This document shows, one piece after another, positions 17,872 to 26,750 of a stretch of 64,000 bases of DNA. The stretch covers positions 1,178,001-1,242,000 of the forward strand of contig OZ244129.1 in NCBI GenBank assembly GCA_965215715.1. Direction: 5' to 3'. Each line of letters opens with the position of its first letter. Position 1 is the stretch's first letter. This stretch comes from HXMU1428-3 sp965215715. Its GTDB lineage: Bacteria; Pseudomonadota; Alphaproteobacteria; Rhizobiales; HXMU1428-3. The translations under genes were made by a program, and so were the position numbers. A model generated the notes under the pieces. That model searched no databases and was not told the origin of the DNA. It saw nothing but the letters and a program-made list of their open reading frames with translations.

Positions 17872-19092
17872 TTAAAACTCGTCAAGTGTTAACACATCAA
17901 CAAGGTCACCAGGGTTTGCAGATGGGGCATGAGGCGTGCGCACGATTAAAGCATTGGCTTTGGCGAAATTGGCTTGCAAGGAGCTGTCTTGGTCTTCTAT
18001 GCAGGCAACGAGAGGTCTATTGTCTGTGTCTGTTTCTATGATGGCGCGCATATAGTGTTGGCGGGCTTTGTTTTCAGGAACAGAGGTTAGCAAGGGGAGT
18101 TTATGTATCACAGGATGGTGGTTTTGAGCGCCTTGCAAGGCTCTTATGAGCGGTAGTACGAAAATATAACAGCAAATCAAAGCTGAGACAGGGTTGCCGG
18201 GAACGCCAATCACTTTTTGTTGGCCCAACGTACCAACCATAAGCGGTTTGCCAGGGCGCATGGCGATTTTCCAAAAGTCCAACTGCATGCCTTGGTCTTT
18301 CAAAGCTTGTTGGACCAAATCATGTTCCCCAACAGAAGCCCCGCCAATGGTGACCAGTACATCAAAGTCATGCGCCTTTTCAATCATATGTGTCAGGCTG
18401 TCTAGGTTATCTTGGGCAATGCCGAGCATTTGGGCTTTGCCACCAGCACCTTCGATCAACGCTTTCATGCCAAAGGGGACAGAAGAAACAATTTGGCCTG
18501 GTCCTAAGGGGTTTCCAGGGGGGACCAGTTCATCACCGGTTGCCAAAATGGCCACTCTTGGGTTTTGGCAGACAGATATTTGGGGCAGGTTCATACTGGC
18601 GATCAGGCCTAAGTGCCGGTAGTTTAATTGGGTGCCTGTATCAAGTAGAAGATCGCCTTGGTGAAAATCATATCCTATCGGGCGAATGAACTCACCAACT
18701 GAAGGGGCATGTTTTACCACCACCTCAGTGTCATTTAAACGCTCACAATCTTCTTGGGCCACAACCGCATCAGCCCCTTCAGGCACTTGGGCGCCGGTAA
18801 AAATGCGCGCAGCTTGGCCTTTGCCAACATGGCCCGCAAAAGGGTGGCCAGCACTTGAGGCGCCGATGATTGATAGTTTAACTTTAGGTTCTGCTTGATT
18901 GCTTATGTCGCTTGAACAAACAGCATAGCCATCCATAGCAGAGGCTGGAAACGGCGGTTGGTTCATAGGGGCTGTTAATTGATCCGCTAAGACACGCCGA
19001 TGGGCATGGCCGAGAAGAATTTTCTCTTCTTTCAATGGCACCACACCTTTGAGCAATCTTTGTTGAGCTTGTTCTACGCTTAGCAAACTCAT
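17872..19092 (-). CDS. moeA: Molybdopterin molybdenumtransferase MoeA
   Basis: Inserts molybdate into adenylated molybdopterin, the last step of molybdenum cofactor synthesis, in the cytosol. Motifs seen: PPFPASAMDGYAV near the N terminus, the MoCF domain stretch ATGDELVPPGNPLGPGQI, the active-site loop TIGGASVGEHDLV, and VGVPGNPVSALICCY. The length from the ATG at 19092 is 406 aa. An upstream extension to 19206 overlaps the trpC-moaC gene and is not conserved. It starts 4 bases after the moaC stop, so the two molybdenum cofactor steps are coupled. Confidence 0.95.
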   Translation of the reverse strand: MSLLSVEQAQQRLLKGVVPLKEEKILLGHAHRRVLADQLTAPMNQPPFPASAMDGYAVCSSDISNQAEPKVKLSIIGASSAGHPFAGHVGKGQAARIFTGAQVPEGADAVVAQEDCERLNDTEVVVKHAPSVGEFIRPIGYDFHQGDLLLDTGTQLNYRHLGLIASMNLPQISVCQNPRVAILATGDELVPPGNPLGPGQIVSSVPFGMKALIEGAGGKAQMLGIAQDNLDSLTHMIEKAHDFDVLVTIGGASVGEHDLVQQALKDQGMQLDFWKIAMRPGKPLMVGTLGQQKVIGVPGNPVSALICCYIFVLPLIRALQGAQNHHPVIHKLPLLTSVPENKARQHYMRAIIETDTDNRPLVACIEDQDSSLQANFAKANALIVRTPHAPSANPGDLVDVLTLDEF

Positions 19093-19096
19093 GGAG

Positions 19097-20650
19097 CTAT
19101 TCAGCCGCGCCGACGGCCCGGTAGGTGCCTGATTTACCACCGATTTTTTCAAGTAAGCGAATGTCGGAAATGCGCATTTCTTTATCCACTGCTTTGGCCA
19201 TGTCATAAATTGTCAAGGCGGCAACACTCACAGCGGTTAAGCTTTCCATTTCAACACCGGTTTGGCCATTCACTTTTGTTCGGGCGCTAATGTGCACCCC
19301 GGTTTGAGGATGTGTGATGGGCTGGAACATTATGTCCACGCTGGTGATGGCAAGCGGGTGACAGAGCGGTATAAGATTGCTGGTTGATTTTGCTGCCATA
19401 ATACCTGCAATACGCGCCGCGGCCAGCACATCGCCTTTTTTCATGGTGTTTTGCTGGATCTGGGCCAATGTGTCTGGTGCCATATGGACAAATCCTTCAG
19501 CCACTGCCACACGTTGGCTGTTGTCTTTGTAAGAGACATCAACCATATGCGCTTCACCTGCTTCATTCACATGAGACAGCGTTTTGGCGGCTTCTGCCAT
19601 GGTGGCAGCGGCTTGTTCTAAGGCTGCATCATGAGCATCTTCTTCTTTGCCATCTGGCTGTGCAGTTTTTTCTTGAGCCGGTTGCTCTTGAGCTTGGGAT
19701 GTCTCTTCAGGTTTTACATCAGCGCCAATCATTGCTCCCAGTTCTTCAACGGCGGCTTGGAAGTCGTCAGGGTCATCTTCGACCTTTTCGGCTAGCTCTT
19801 CTTGTTTTGTTTCTTGTGCCACGGGGGCTTGAGGCTCCGGTGCGGTCTCAGCAACCAGTTGCTTGCCCAATAAACGCCGGGTGGCGTTTTCAACATGGTC
19901 TTGGCGCATTAAACTTTCACCAACTAAAAAGGTGTGTACCCCAACTTTGCCAAGGCGGGCAATGTCTTGAGGTTCACCAATGCCGCTTTCACTGACAATG
20001 ATGCGATCTTGCGGGATTAAAGGGGCCAAGCCTTCTGTTGTTTCCAATTTAATGTCAAAGGTTTGCAGGTTCCGATTGTTGATGCCAATGAGAACCGTAT
20101 TGAGCTTTAAAGCACGTTCTAGTTCTTGCCGGTCATGGACTTCAACCAAAACATCCATGCCCCATTTGTGGGCCATGTTGGTGAGCGCTTTGGCTGTGCT
20201 GTCATCCACAGCGGCCATGATCACCAAAATACAATCAGCGCCCCAGGCGCGTGCTTCCACCACTTGGTAGGTGTCGATCATGAAGTCTTTGCGTAACACT
20301 GGTAGAGAAGAGGCCGTGCGCACTTCTTTCAAGTAGACAGGATGGCCTTGGAAAAAGGCAACATCGGTTAACACAGATATGCAACTTGCCCCGCCCGCTT
20401 CATAAGACTGAGCCAGGCTAGCAGGGTCAAAATCTTCCCGGATCATCCCTTTTGATGGGCTTGCTTTTTTGATCTCAGCAATCAAGGCTGGCTCGCCTTG
20501 TGATTGGGTGGTTTTAATCGCGTTGATAAAACCGCGCGGTGCTGTGGCCATGCGTGCTTGGATTTCAATTTCAGAAAGGGGAAGATTTGCCTTGGCGTTT
20601 TCCACTTCCTTTTTTTTGTGCATCACAATCCGGTCAAGCATATTTTGCAT
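19097..20650 (-). CDS. Fused indole-3-glycerol phosphate synthase / cyclic pyranopterin monophosphate synthase (TrpC-MoaC)
   Basis: A single 517-codon frame holds two enzymes of unrelated pathways. Residues 1-265 are a complete TrpC barrel: EIKKASPSKG (catalytic Glu59, Lys61), LRKDFM (Lys121), LVEVHD (Glu170), GINNRNL (Asn) and VSESGI (Glu221, Ser222). Residues 266-357 are an acidic Ala/Gln/Glu/Pro-rich linker. Residues 358-517 are full-length MoaC: GEAHMVDVS, MKKGDVLAAARIAGI, LCHPLAITSV and KVNGQTGVEMESLTAVSVAALTIYDM. In related genomes trpC and moaC are adjacent separate genes, so this probably arose by loss of the stop between them. An in-frame ATG at residue 351 (19600) could start MoaC alone, but it lacks a clear ribosome site. 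No stop or frameshift is visible. Confidence 0.9.
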   Translation of the reverse strand: MQNMLDRIVMHKKKEVENAKANLPLSEIEIQARMATAPRGFINAIKTTQSQGEPALIAEIKKASPSKGMIREDFDPASLAQSYEAGGASCISVLTDVAFFQGHPVYLKEVRTASSLPVLRKDFMIDTYQVVEARAWGADCILVIMAAVDDSTAKALTNMAHKWGMDVLVEVHDRQELERALKLNTVLIGINNRNLQTFDIKLETTEGLAPLIPQDRIIVSESGIGEPQDIARLGKVGVHTFLVGESLMRQDHVENATRRLLGKQLVAETAPEPQAPVAQETKQEELAEKVEDDPDDFQAAVEELGAMIGADVKPEETSQAQEQPAQEKTAQPDGKEEDAHDAALEQAAATMAEAAKTLSHVNEAGEAHMVDVSYKDNSQRVAVAEGFVHMAPDTLAQIQQNTMKKGDVLAAARIAGIMAAKSTSNLIPLCHPLAITSVDIMFQPITHPQTGVHISARTKVNGQTGVEMESLTAVSVAALTIYDMAKAVDKEMRISDIRLLEKIGGKSGTYRAVGAAE

Positions 20651-20685
20651 GTGCGGGTTCCTTAAATCAAAATCAGTAAAGTTGT

Positions 20686-21705
20686 TTAAGCTTTGCTATT
20701 GGTCACAGCAATTAATTTGGTAAGGGCATCATTGGCTTTGCCTTGATCAATTGACTGCGCGGCCAGTTGAACACCTTGTTGTAAATCACTGGCTGTGCCA
20801 CTGACCACCAAACAAGCGCCAGCATTTAACAAAACAATATCTCTAAATGCGCCTTGTTCACCTTCTAACACACGCTTTATTGCTTGAGCATTCTCAGCGG
20901 CATCTCCCCCTTTTAACATATCTGGGGTCGCTAAGGGTAATCCTACGTCTTGCGGGTTCACAGAAAAATGGGAAATTTGGCCCTGATCTAGGGCGCAAAC
21001 AAAGGTTTCTCCGGTGGTTGTTAATTCATCCAATCCGTCAGAGCCGTGAACAACCCAGACCTTTTCTGTCCCTAATTTGTTTAAAACTTGTGCCAAAGGC
21101 TCCAGCCAGTCTTTTGAAAACACACCTATGACTTGCCGTTTTGTCCCTGCAGGATTGGCAAGCGGGCCTAGTATGTTAAAGATGGTGCGCACACCCAAAG
21201 CCACCCTTGCAGGCCCGACATGTTTCATGGCTGAATGATGGGCAGGGGCAAACATAAAGCCAATGCCTGCCTGATTAATAGAGCTGGCTACTATTTGCGG
21301 GGTTACATCTAAATTCACACCAATGGCGCTGAGCACATCAGCAGAACCGGACTTGGAGGAGACTGATTTGTTGCCATGTTTTGCAACTGGCACACCAGCG
21401 CCAGCCACAACAAAGGCACAGCAAGTGGAGATGTTATAGGTTCCGCTGGCATCACCCCCGGTGCCGCAATTGTCTATGGCACCATCTGGGGCTTGCACGC
21501 CCACAGCTTTTGAACGCATGACTGTGGCTGCACCGGTAATTTCGTCCACAGTTTCACCGCGCATACGCAAAGCCATTAAGAAGCCGCCAATTTGGGCAGG
21601 ATCTGCCTGGCCGGTCATTAAAATTTCAAAAGCGTCTGTTGCTTGGGCCTGACTTAAGGTTTGTCCTTCACTGACCAGCCGAATGTAATCTTGAATAGTT
21701 GCCAT
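20686..21705 (-). CDS. trpD: Anthranilate phosphoribosyltransferase
   Basis: Second step of tryptophan synthesis: joins anthranilate to PRPP. The phosphate- and PRPP-binding loops are intact: DNCGTGGDASGTYNIST, HGNKSVSSKSGSADVLSA, and the anthranilate-side GFMFAPAHHSAMKHV. The length, 339 aa, is normal. It lies between trpG and trpC-moaC in the same direction, with 35-43 base gaps, so one transcript is likely. Confidence 0.96.
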   Translation of the reverse strand: MATIQDYIRLVSEGQTLSQAQATDAFEILMTGQADPAQIGGFLMALRMRGETVDEITGAATVMRSKAVGVQAPDGAIDNCGTGGDASGTYNISTCCAFVVAGAGVPVAKHGNKSVSSKSGSADVLSAIGVNLDVTPQIVASSINQAGIGFMFAPAHHSAMKHVGPARVALGVRTIFNILGPLANPAGTKRQVIGVFSKDWLEPLAQVLNKLGTEKVWVVHGSDGLDELTTTGETFVCALDQGQISHFSVNPQDVGLPLATPDMLKGGDAAENAQAIKRVLEGEQGAFRDIVLLNAGACLVVSGTASDLQQGVQLAAQSIDQGKANDALTKLIAVTNSKA

Positions 21706-21748
21706 GCCGCGTCCTGTATTTTTTGTGTTTTGCCTTAGAAGTAGTGCC

Positions 21749-22375
21749 TTAAGCTGAAACTGTGGTTGCTTGTGATTTTTGAGTTAGCACATCTTGGTTG
21801 ACTTCAAGCCCTGCTTCTTTCAGAAAATTTGCCAAAATGTGATGGCCCCAATCTGAGGCAATGCTTTCGGGGTGAAACTGAACGCCGCACACCAAATGCT
21901 CTTTATGTTGCAGTCCCATGATGAGACCATCCTCACTCTTGGCGGTGATATCCAAACAGTCTGGCAGGCTGCTTTTTTCAACGATCAATGAGTGATAGCG
22001 TGTGGCCGTAAAGGGGCTGGGCAGGCCTGCAAATACCCCTTTATCTTCATGATAAATGGGAGAGGTTTTGCCGTGCATAAGGAGCGGGGCATTGATCACC
22101 TTGCCGCCAAACGCTTGGCCGATGGTTTGTAGGCCTAAACAAACGCCAAATATAGGAATTTTTCCTGCGCATTTGCTCACCAAATCCAAACAAATGCCCG
22201 CTTCATTGGGCGTGCAGGGGCCTGGTGACAAAACTATGGCTTGGGGGTTTTGCTCTATGACTTGATCAACCGAGATTTGATCATTGCGCACCACATCACT
22301 TTGAACGCCCAGTTCGCCAATATAGTGAACCAGGTTGTAGGTAAAACTATCATAATTATCAATGAGTAAAATCAT
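21749..22375 (-). CDS. trpG: Anthranilate synthase component II (glutamine amidotransferase)
   Basis: Supplies ammonia from glutamine to TrpE. It is a class I amidotransferase with its triad: the nucleophile Cys in FGVCLGLQTIGQAFGG (about residue 79), and the His and Glu in VQFHPESIAS. The N-terminal LIDNYDSFTYNLVHY is typical of TrpG/PabA. At 208 aa it has a slightly extended tail. The start codon overlaps the stop of the upstream histidine-phosphatase gene (ATGA), so translation is coupled. It might also serve PabB, as in organisms with a shared subunit, but proximity to trpE favours TrpG. Confidence 0.93.
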   Translation of the reverse strand: MILLIDNYDSFTYNLVHYIGELGVQSDVVRNDQISVDQVIEQNPQAIVLSPGPCTPNEAGICLDLVSKCAGKIPIFGVCLGLQTIGQAFGGKVINAPLLMHGKTSPIYHEDKGVFAGLPSPFTATRYHSLIVEKSSLPDCLDITAKSEDGLIMGLQHKEHLVCGVQFHPESIASDWGHHILANFLKEAGLEVNQDVLTQKSQATTVSA

Positions 22376-22926
22376 AATGGTTCATCACCTTGTGTGGCTA
22401 AAAGCGAGGGCATCATCATACGATAAAGCTTTCCTGTAAGCGGTGCAACATCTGCCCAGTTTTCAACGGCAAATTGCAAATGTGCAAACCCTGTGGTTGG
22501 GAACTTATAAGTTATGTGTTGTAAGTCTTGTGTTTGTTCTGAATTTAAAGCTTTGGTGTTTACCAGCTGCAATATTAATTCATGCAGGCCAGGGTTATGG
22601 CCAATTAACATGAGGCAAGAGACTTTGGTAGGTGCTTTTTTAATCACTTTTAAAAGCTCTCTCGTGCTGGCAAGATAAAGTGAAGCAACAAATTCCTTTT
22701 TTCCAAAAGCCACTTGTTCTTTTTTGATCCGTTTCCATGTGTCTTTTGCTCGTTTTGCTGGCGAGCATAAGACAAGATCAGCATTAATATTTTGCTTATT
22801 CAACCATTGGCCCATATCCACACACGCTTGTTTGCCGCGCTTGTTGAGCGGGCGTTCAAAATCATCTAAAAATGGGTCAGACCAACTTGATTTTGCATGG
22901 CGTAGAATAAAAAGGTCTTTCATCAA
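22372..22926 (-). CDS. SixA-like histidine phosphatase family protein
   Basis: A 184-aa member of the phosphoglycerate mutase-like superfamily. The N-terminal LFILRHAKSSW carries the RHA/RHG catalytic histidine; the second histidine lies in LMLIGHNPGLHEL. This is closest to SixA, which removes phosphate from histidine phosphotransfer domains, but the true substrate cannot be read from sequence. It is wedged between trpE (23 bases upstream) and trpG (4-base overlap), so it is co-expressed with tryptophan synthesis. No signal peptide or membrane segment is seen. Confidence 0.8.
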   Translation of the reverse strand: MMKDLFILRHAKSSWSDPFLDDFERPLNKRGKQACVDMGQWLNKQNINADLVLCSPAKRAKDTWKRIKKEQVAFGKKEFVASLYLASTRELLKVIKKAPTKVSCLMLIGHNPGLHELILQLVNTKALNSEQTQDLQHITYKFPTTGFAHLQFAVENWADVAPLTGKLYRMMMPSLLATQGDEPL

Positions 22927-22949
22927 AATCCTTCTATTTTCAAGAGCTG

Positions 22950-24536
22950 TTATCGGTTGCTTTTGGTTTTGGCAAAGCGCACTGCTTCGGTTCGGGCACT
23001 AAACAGAGCTTTGGCTTTGTTCACGCATTCCATCATTTCACTGTCGGGATTTGAATCAGCAACAATGCCAGCGCCTGCTTGCACATGCATTATGCCATCT
23101 TTTACAATGGCAGTGCGCAAAACAATGCACGAATCCATATCACCATTGGCGGAAAAATAACCAACACAACCAGCATAAATACCGCGTTTTGCTGTTTCTA
23201 ACTCATCAATGATTTCCATAGCGCGCACTTTGGGGGCACCTGATACAGTCCCGGCTGGAAAGCCGGCCATGAGGGCGTTGATTTCATCAAATTTGGGATC
23301 GAGCTCGCCTTCCACATTGGAGACAATGTGCATCACATGGCTGTAATATTCTAAAAAGAACTGATCCGTTACCTCAACGCTACCAAGTTTTGCTACACGG
23401 CCCACATCATTGCGGCCCAAATCTAAGAGCATTAAATGTTCCGCACATTCTTTTTTGTCGCCCAATAAATCTTGCGCCAGTGCTTCATCTTCTTGCGCTG
23501 TGCTGCCACGTGGGCGCGTACCGGCAATTGGGCGCACGGTCACTTTGCCTTCTCGGGCACGCACCAAAATTTCTGGGCTGGAGCCGATAACACTAAAGCC
23601 ATCAAAATTTAAATAATACAAAAAGGGTGAAGGGTTGGTGCGGCGCAAGGCGCGGTAAAGCGAAAAGGGAGGTAAATCAAACGGGGCCGAAAATCGCTGG
23701 CTTAAGACCACCTGGAAAATATCCCCGGCGGTGATATAGTCTTTGGCCTTGGTAACCATTTCCAGATAGCGCTCTTCAGTGGTGTTGGAAACGGGTTCTT
23801 GAAACACAGTCGTGTCTGAAATGTCATGGGCTTGATGGGGTACGGGTGCATTCAAATCAACAATGGCTGATTTTAAGTTTTCAATGGCGCGGTTATAAAC
23901 CGCTTCAGCTTGCAATTCAGGGTCAATATCGGCCCGGTGTACCATGATGATTTCATCTTTTACCGCATCAAATATCACCATAATGGTGGGACGGATAAAA
24001 ATGCCATCAGGTAAACCTAAGTCGTCCTTGTTTTCATGGGGTAAATCTTCAATTAAACGAACCGTGTCATATCCCATATAGCCAAAGACACCGGCCGCCA
24101 TGGGGGGGAGGCCTTCTTCCAAGTCTATTTTTGATCGCTCCAGTAAAGCGCGAAGGCTTTCAAGCGTTGACGCTTCAAGGGGTTGAAATGCCCCATCTTT
24201 TTGTAAGGCTTGCTCATTGAGCTCAGCTTGCCCGCCAAAATTGCGAAAGATAAAGTCAGGCTTGAGGCCTATGACAGAATAACGCCCGCGCACAGCCCCG
24301 CCTTCAACGCTTTCAAATAAAAAGCACGGAGATGCAGGTTGCCCATTTTCACTTAAACCATCAGCTCCTGAGGTTAGCTTTAAAAAGGCTGATACAGGTG
24401 TTTCTAAGTCAGCGACTAGTCTGGTCCAGACAACTTGCGGACGGCCGGCTTCATAAGCGGTTACAAACTGCTTAAAAGAGGGGAAAAAACAATCTATGTC
24501 ACCATTAAAGCGTGCCATATCATCTTGTTTGACCAT
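22950..24536 (-). CDS. trpE: Anthranilate synthase component I
   Basis: Converts chorismate to anthranilate with ammonia from TrpG, the committed step to tryptophan. The N-terminal regulatory part has the FLFESVEGG motif, the position where tryptophan binds for feedback control. The chorismate-binding domain includes IAGTRPRGSTAQEDEALAQ, LLGDKKECAEHLMLLDLGRNDVG and GTVSGAPKVRAMEIID. I chose the ATG at 24536 behind GAGAGGGG (528 aa); an in-frame start at 24578 is possible. Unlike many rhizobia, TrpE is not fused to TrpG here. It follows ppiD by 71 bases, and I see no tryptophan-rich leader peptide. Confidence 0.95.
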   Translation of the reverse strand: MVKQDDMARFNGDIDCFFPSFKQFVTAYEAGRPQVVWTRLVADLETPVSAFLKLTSGADGLSENGQPASPCFLFESVEGGAVRGRYSVIGLKPDFIFRNFGGQAELNEQALQKDGAFQPLEASTLESLRALLERSKIDLEEGLPPMAAGVFGYMGYDTVRLIEDLPHENKDDLGLPDGIFIRPTIMVIFDAVKDEIIMVHRADIDPELQAEAVYNRAIENLKSAIVDLNAPVPHQAHDISDTTVFQEPVSNTTEERYLEMVTKAKDYITAGDIFQVVLSQRFSAPFDLPPFSLYRALRRTNPSPFLYYLNFDGFSVIGSSPEILVRAREGKVTVRPIAGTRPRGSTAQEDEALAQDLLGDKKECAEHLMLLDLGRNDVGRVAKLGSVEVTDQFFLEYYSHVMHIVSNVEGELDPKFDEINALMAGFPAGTVSGAPKVRAMEIIDELETAKRGIYAGCVGYFSANGDMDSCIVLRTAIVKDGIMHVQAGAGIVADSNPDSEMMECVNKAKALFSARTEAVRFAKTKSNR

Positions 24537-24607
24537 ACACCCCTCTCGTTGTTTTTTTTGGCGTGTCTTTTTTCCCAAAACCGGTTTCCACTTTTGTGAG
24601 ATACGCT

Positions 24608-26503
24608 CTAAAGACCACTTTTAAGCTGATCAAAAACCTGCTTGTTTTCTTCAACACCAAATTGGTTTTTGGCGCCATCAAGATATTGGGAGATTAGATC
24701 TTCAGTCATTTCAGCTTGTAGCTCATTATCGAGCTTTGTTTTGTAAGCTTCAAACGCTGGCCCTTCAGTTTTGGCAGGAACATGCTTTTTCACCTTTACG
24801 ACCAACCATTTTTTATTGGTACTATCAAGGCCGGTGGTGATGCTATCTGCTTTTACTCCAAAAAGGCGGTTTACAAAAAAGATCGGTAGTTCTTGTACTT
24901 CAGCACCGCGGCCAAAAGCTTTGGGCGTTTCAATTTTAGCCTTTATAGATTCTGCAGCTTTCTCAAATGGTTCCCCATCTTCAATTTTTTTAGCCAGTTG
25001 GGAAGCATATTTGGACGCCAATTTTTTCTGTTCGTCTGCCAACCATTGTTCTTTGACTTTGTCCTTGACCTCATCAAAAGTTTGGTTGCGTTTGGGGTCA
25101 ATTTTTAAAACATCAAACCAAACATAGCCGCCGTCTTTGTGGCGGACCGGAATGGTGTCATCGCCAATGGCTGCATCAAAAACTGATGGGATAAGCCTTG
25201 AGGTTGCTGGAAGATCTTTGACCGGTTTGCCATCAAGGCCTGCCCCTTTTTGATCAAGAGCATCAATCATGATTGCCTTGGCGCCCATTTCCTTTGCGGT
25301 TTCTTCAACAGACATGCCGCTGGCGCGCAAATCTTCAACTTTGTCGTAAAGTGACTTTATGTCTTTACGCGCAGAGCGGTCTTGCAATAGTTTTTCAAGA
25401 TCAGCGCGGACATCTTCGAGGGTTTTTTCTTCACGTGCTTTCACCTTGGTTACTTTGGCAATGGTAATGGCAAAGGTGCCTTCAACCGGTGCGGTTGCTT
25501 CGCCCTCTTTAATATCAAACACTGCTTTTGATAATTTGGGATCAGCCATGGCTGTTTTGGTGACCGGGCCAATTTCTTCAAATTTTTCGTCACGGCCAAA
25601 TTTTTTGGCCACATCTTCAAATTTATCGCCATTTTGCAGAGCTTTATGAGCCTCTAGTGCTTTTTCTTTTGTTTCAAAAACGACTTGCTGGTAGGTGCGT
25701 GTTTCGGGGCTGATGAAGCTTTTCTTGCGCGCTTCGTAGGTTTTTTTGATGTCGTCTTCAGATACTTTGGTATTGTTTTTTAGCTCGTCAAGAGACAATA
25801 CATAAAGCGCTGCTTTGCGATATTCAGGGGCGACAAAGTTATTCTTTGATTTTTCAAAAAAGCTTTTTAGATCAGCCTCGGTGGGCTCTTTAGTTTTTTC
25901 AATGGCCTCTTCAGGTATGGCGAAATATTCAATTTCGAGTTTATCTTCACGGTGGTGGTAGAGGGCGTTTACCAAAACATCAGGGATATGTTTCTTTTGG
26001 CTAAAAACACTGGTGAGTTGTGCCCGCAAAGATTGGCTGCGTTGTTCATTGAAAAATTCCGCTTCTGACAAACGTTCATTGCGCAGAATTTGTTTGAGGA
26101 GTTCTTTGTTAAATTGACCGGTGTTGTCACGTAATTCTGGTGTGTTTTGAATGATCTGACCAATTTTTTCGTCAGATACGTCCAATTTTAAATTGTGGCC
26201 ATGATTTTCTACGACCGCTCGCATGATCAGCTGGTTCTTTACTTGATCTGGAATGCCAAAGGCTTGAATTTGCTGGCGGGTTAGGGTGGTTTTGAAGCGC
26301 TGTCCCCATTGCTGAACCACATTGGGAAAGAGCTTTTGATAATCAGCCCGGGTGATTTCAATATCACCAACCTTGGCCAGGGCCGTATCACGATTGCCTT
26401 GCAATAACCCTTCAACGCCCCAAACGGCAAAACTTAAAATCAAAATACCAATAAAAATTTTTGCAACCCAAGTGCCGGCGCCTTTTCTTAGTTGACTTAA
26501 CAT
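24608..26503 (-). CDS. Peptidylprolyl isomerase PpiD / SurA-N domain periplasmic chaperone
   Basis: Membrane-anchored periplasmic folding factor. One N-terminal membrane helix (about residues 15-35, IFIGILILSFAVWGVEGLL) is followed by a SurA-type chaperone domain (about 40-190), a parvulin-like rotamase domain (about 240-350, including the YQQVVFETKEKALEAHKAL stretch and DLEKLL downstream) and a second PPIase-like C-terminal part. The ATG at 26503 has AGGGATG upstream and gives 631 aa. It probably assists outer-membrane proteins with BamA. Its position upstream of trpE is a conserved alphaproteobacterial arrangement. It diverges from tpiA. Confidence 0.88.
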   Translation of the reverse strand: MLSQLRKGAGTWVAKIFIGILILSFAVWGVEGLLQGNRDTALAKVGDIEITRADYQKLFPNVVQQWGQRFKTTLTRQQIQAFGIPDQVKNQLIMRAVVENHGHNLKLDVSDEKIGQIIQNTPELRDNTGQFNKELLKQILRNERLSEAEFFNEQRSQSLRAQLTSVFSQKKHIPDVLVNALYHHREDKLEIEYFAIPEEAIEKTKEPTEADLKSFFEKSKNNFVAPEYRKAALYVLSLDELKNNTKVSEDDIKKTYEARKKSFISPETRTYQQVVFETKEKALEAHKALQNGDKFEDVAKKFGRDEKFEEIGPVTKTAMADPKLSKAVFDIKEGEATAPVEGTFAITIAKVTKVKAREEKTLEDVRADLEKLLQDRSARKDIKSLYDKVEDLRASGMSVEETAKEMGAKAIMIDALDQKGAGLDGKPVKDLPATSRLIPSVFDAAIGDDTIPVRHKDGGYVWFDVLKIDPKRNQTFDEVKDKVKEQWLADEQKKLASKYASQLAKKIEDGEPFEKAAESIKAKIETPKAFGRGAEVQELPIFFVNRLFGVKADSITTGLDSTNKKWLVVKVKKHVPAKTEGPAFEAYKTKLDNELQAEMTEDLISQYLDGAKNQFGVEENKQVFDQLKSGL

Positions 26504-26750
26504 TTCATCCCTGTCTTTTTTGGTTCGTTTCGCCGCATTGATTATCAAACAAATATGAGCGATACCTATAAAAATTGTGCAATCATAGTAAGGCTATGAC
26601 TTAATTCCAAGCTATCTATGATGATAAAACATTACTTTTTCAAGTGATGGTTAGTGTTTCTTGAGCTTTCCTAGAGGGTATGACCCAAAATGTGCAAGCT
26701 CTTTTTAAAATAAATAAAGCAAATGGTCAAAAGTTAAGGGTAGGGTAAAT

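Noticed and set aside
19468..19995. A 175-codon open frame on the + strand, rich in Leu, His and Gln
   Set aside because: It is antisense to the linker and flanking parts of trpC-moaC; the composition simply mirrors the linker codons.
24537..24607. A tryptophan attenuator (leader peptide) before trpE
   Set aside because: The gap between ppiD and trpE is about 70 bases and contains no short frame with tandem Trp codons and no terminator/antiterminator pair.
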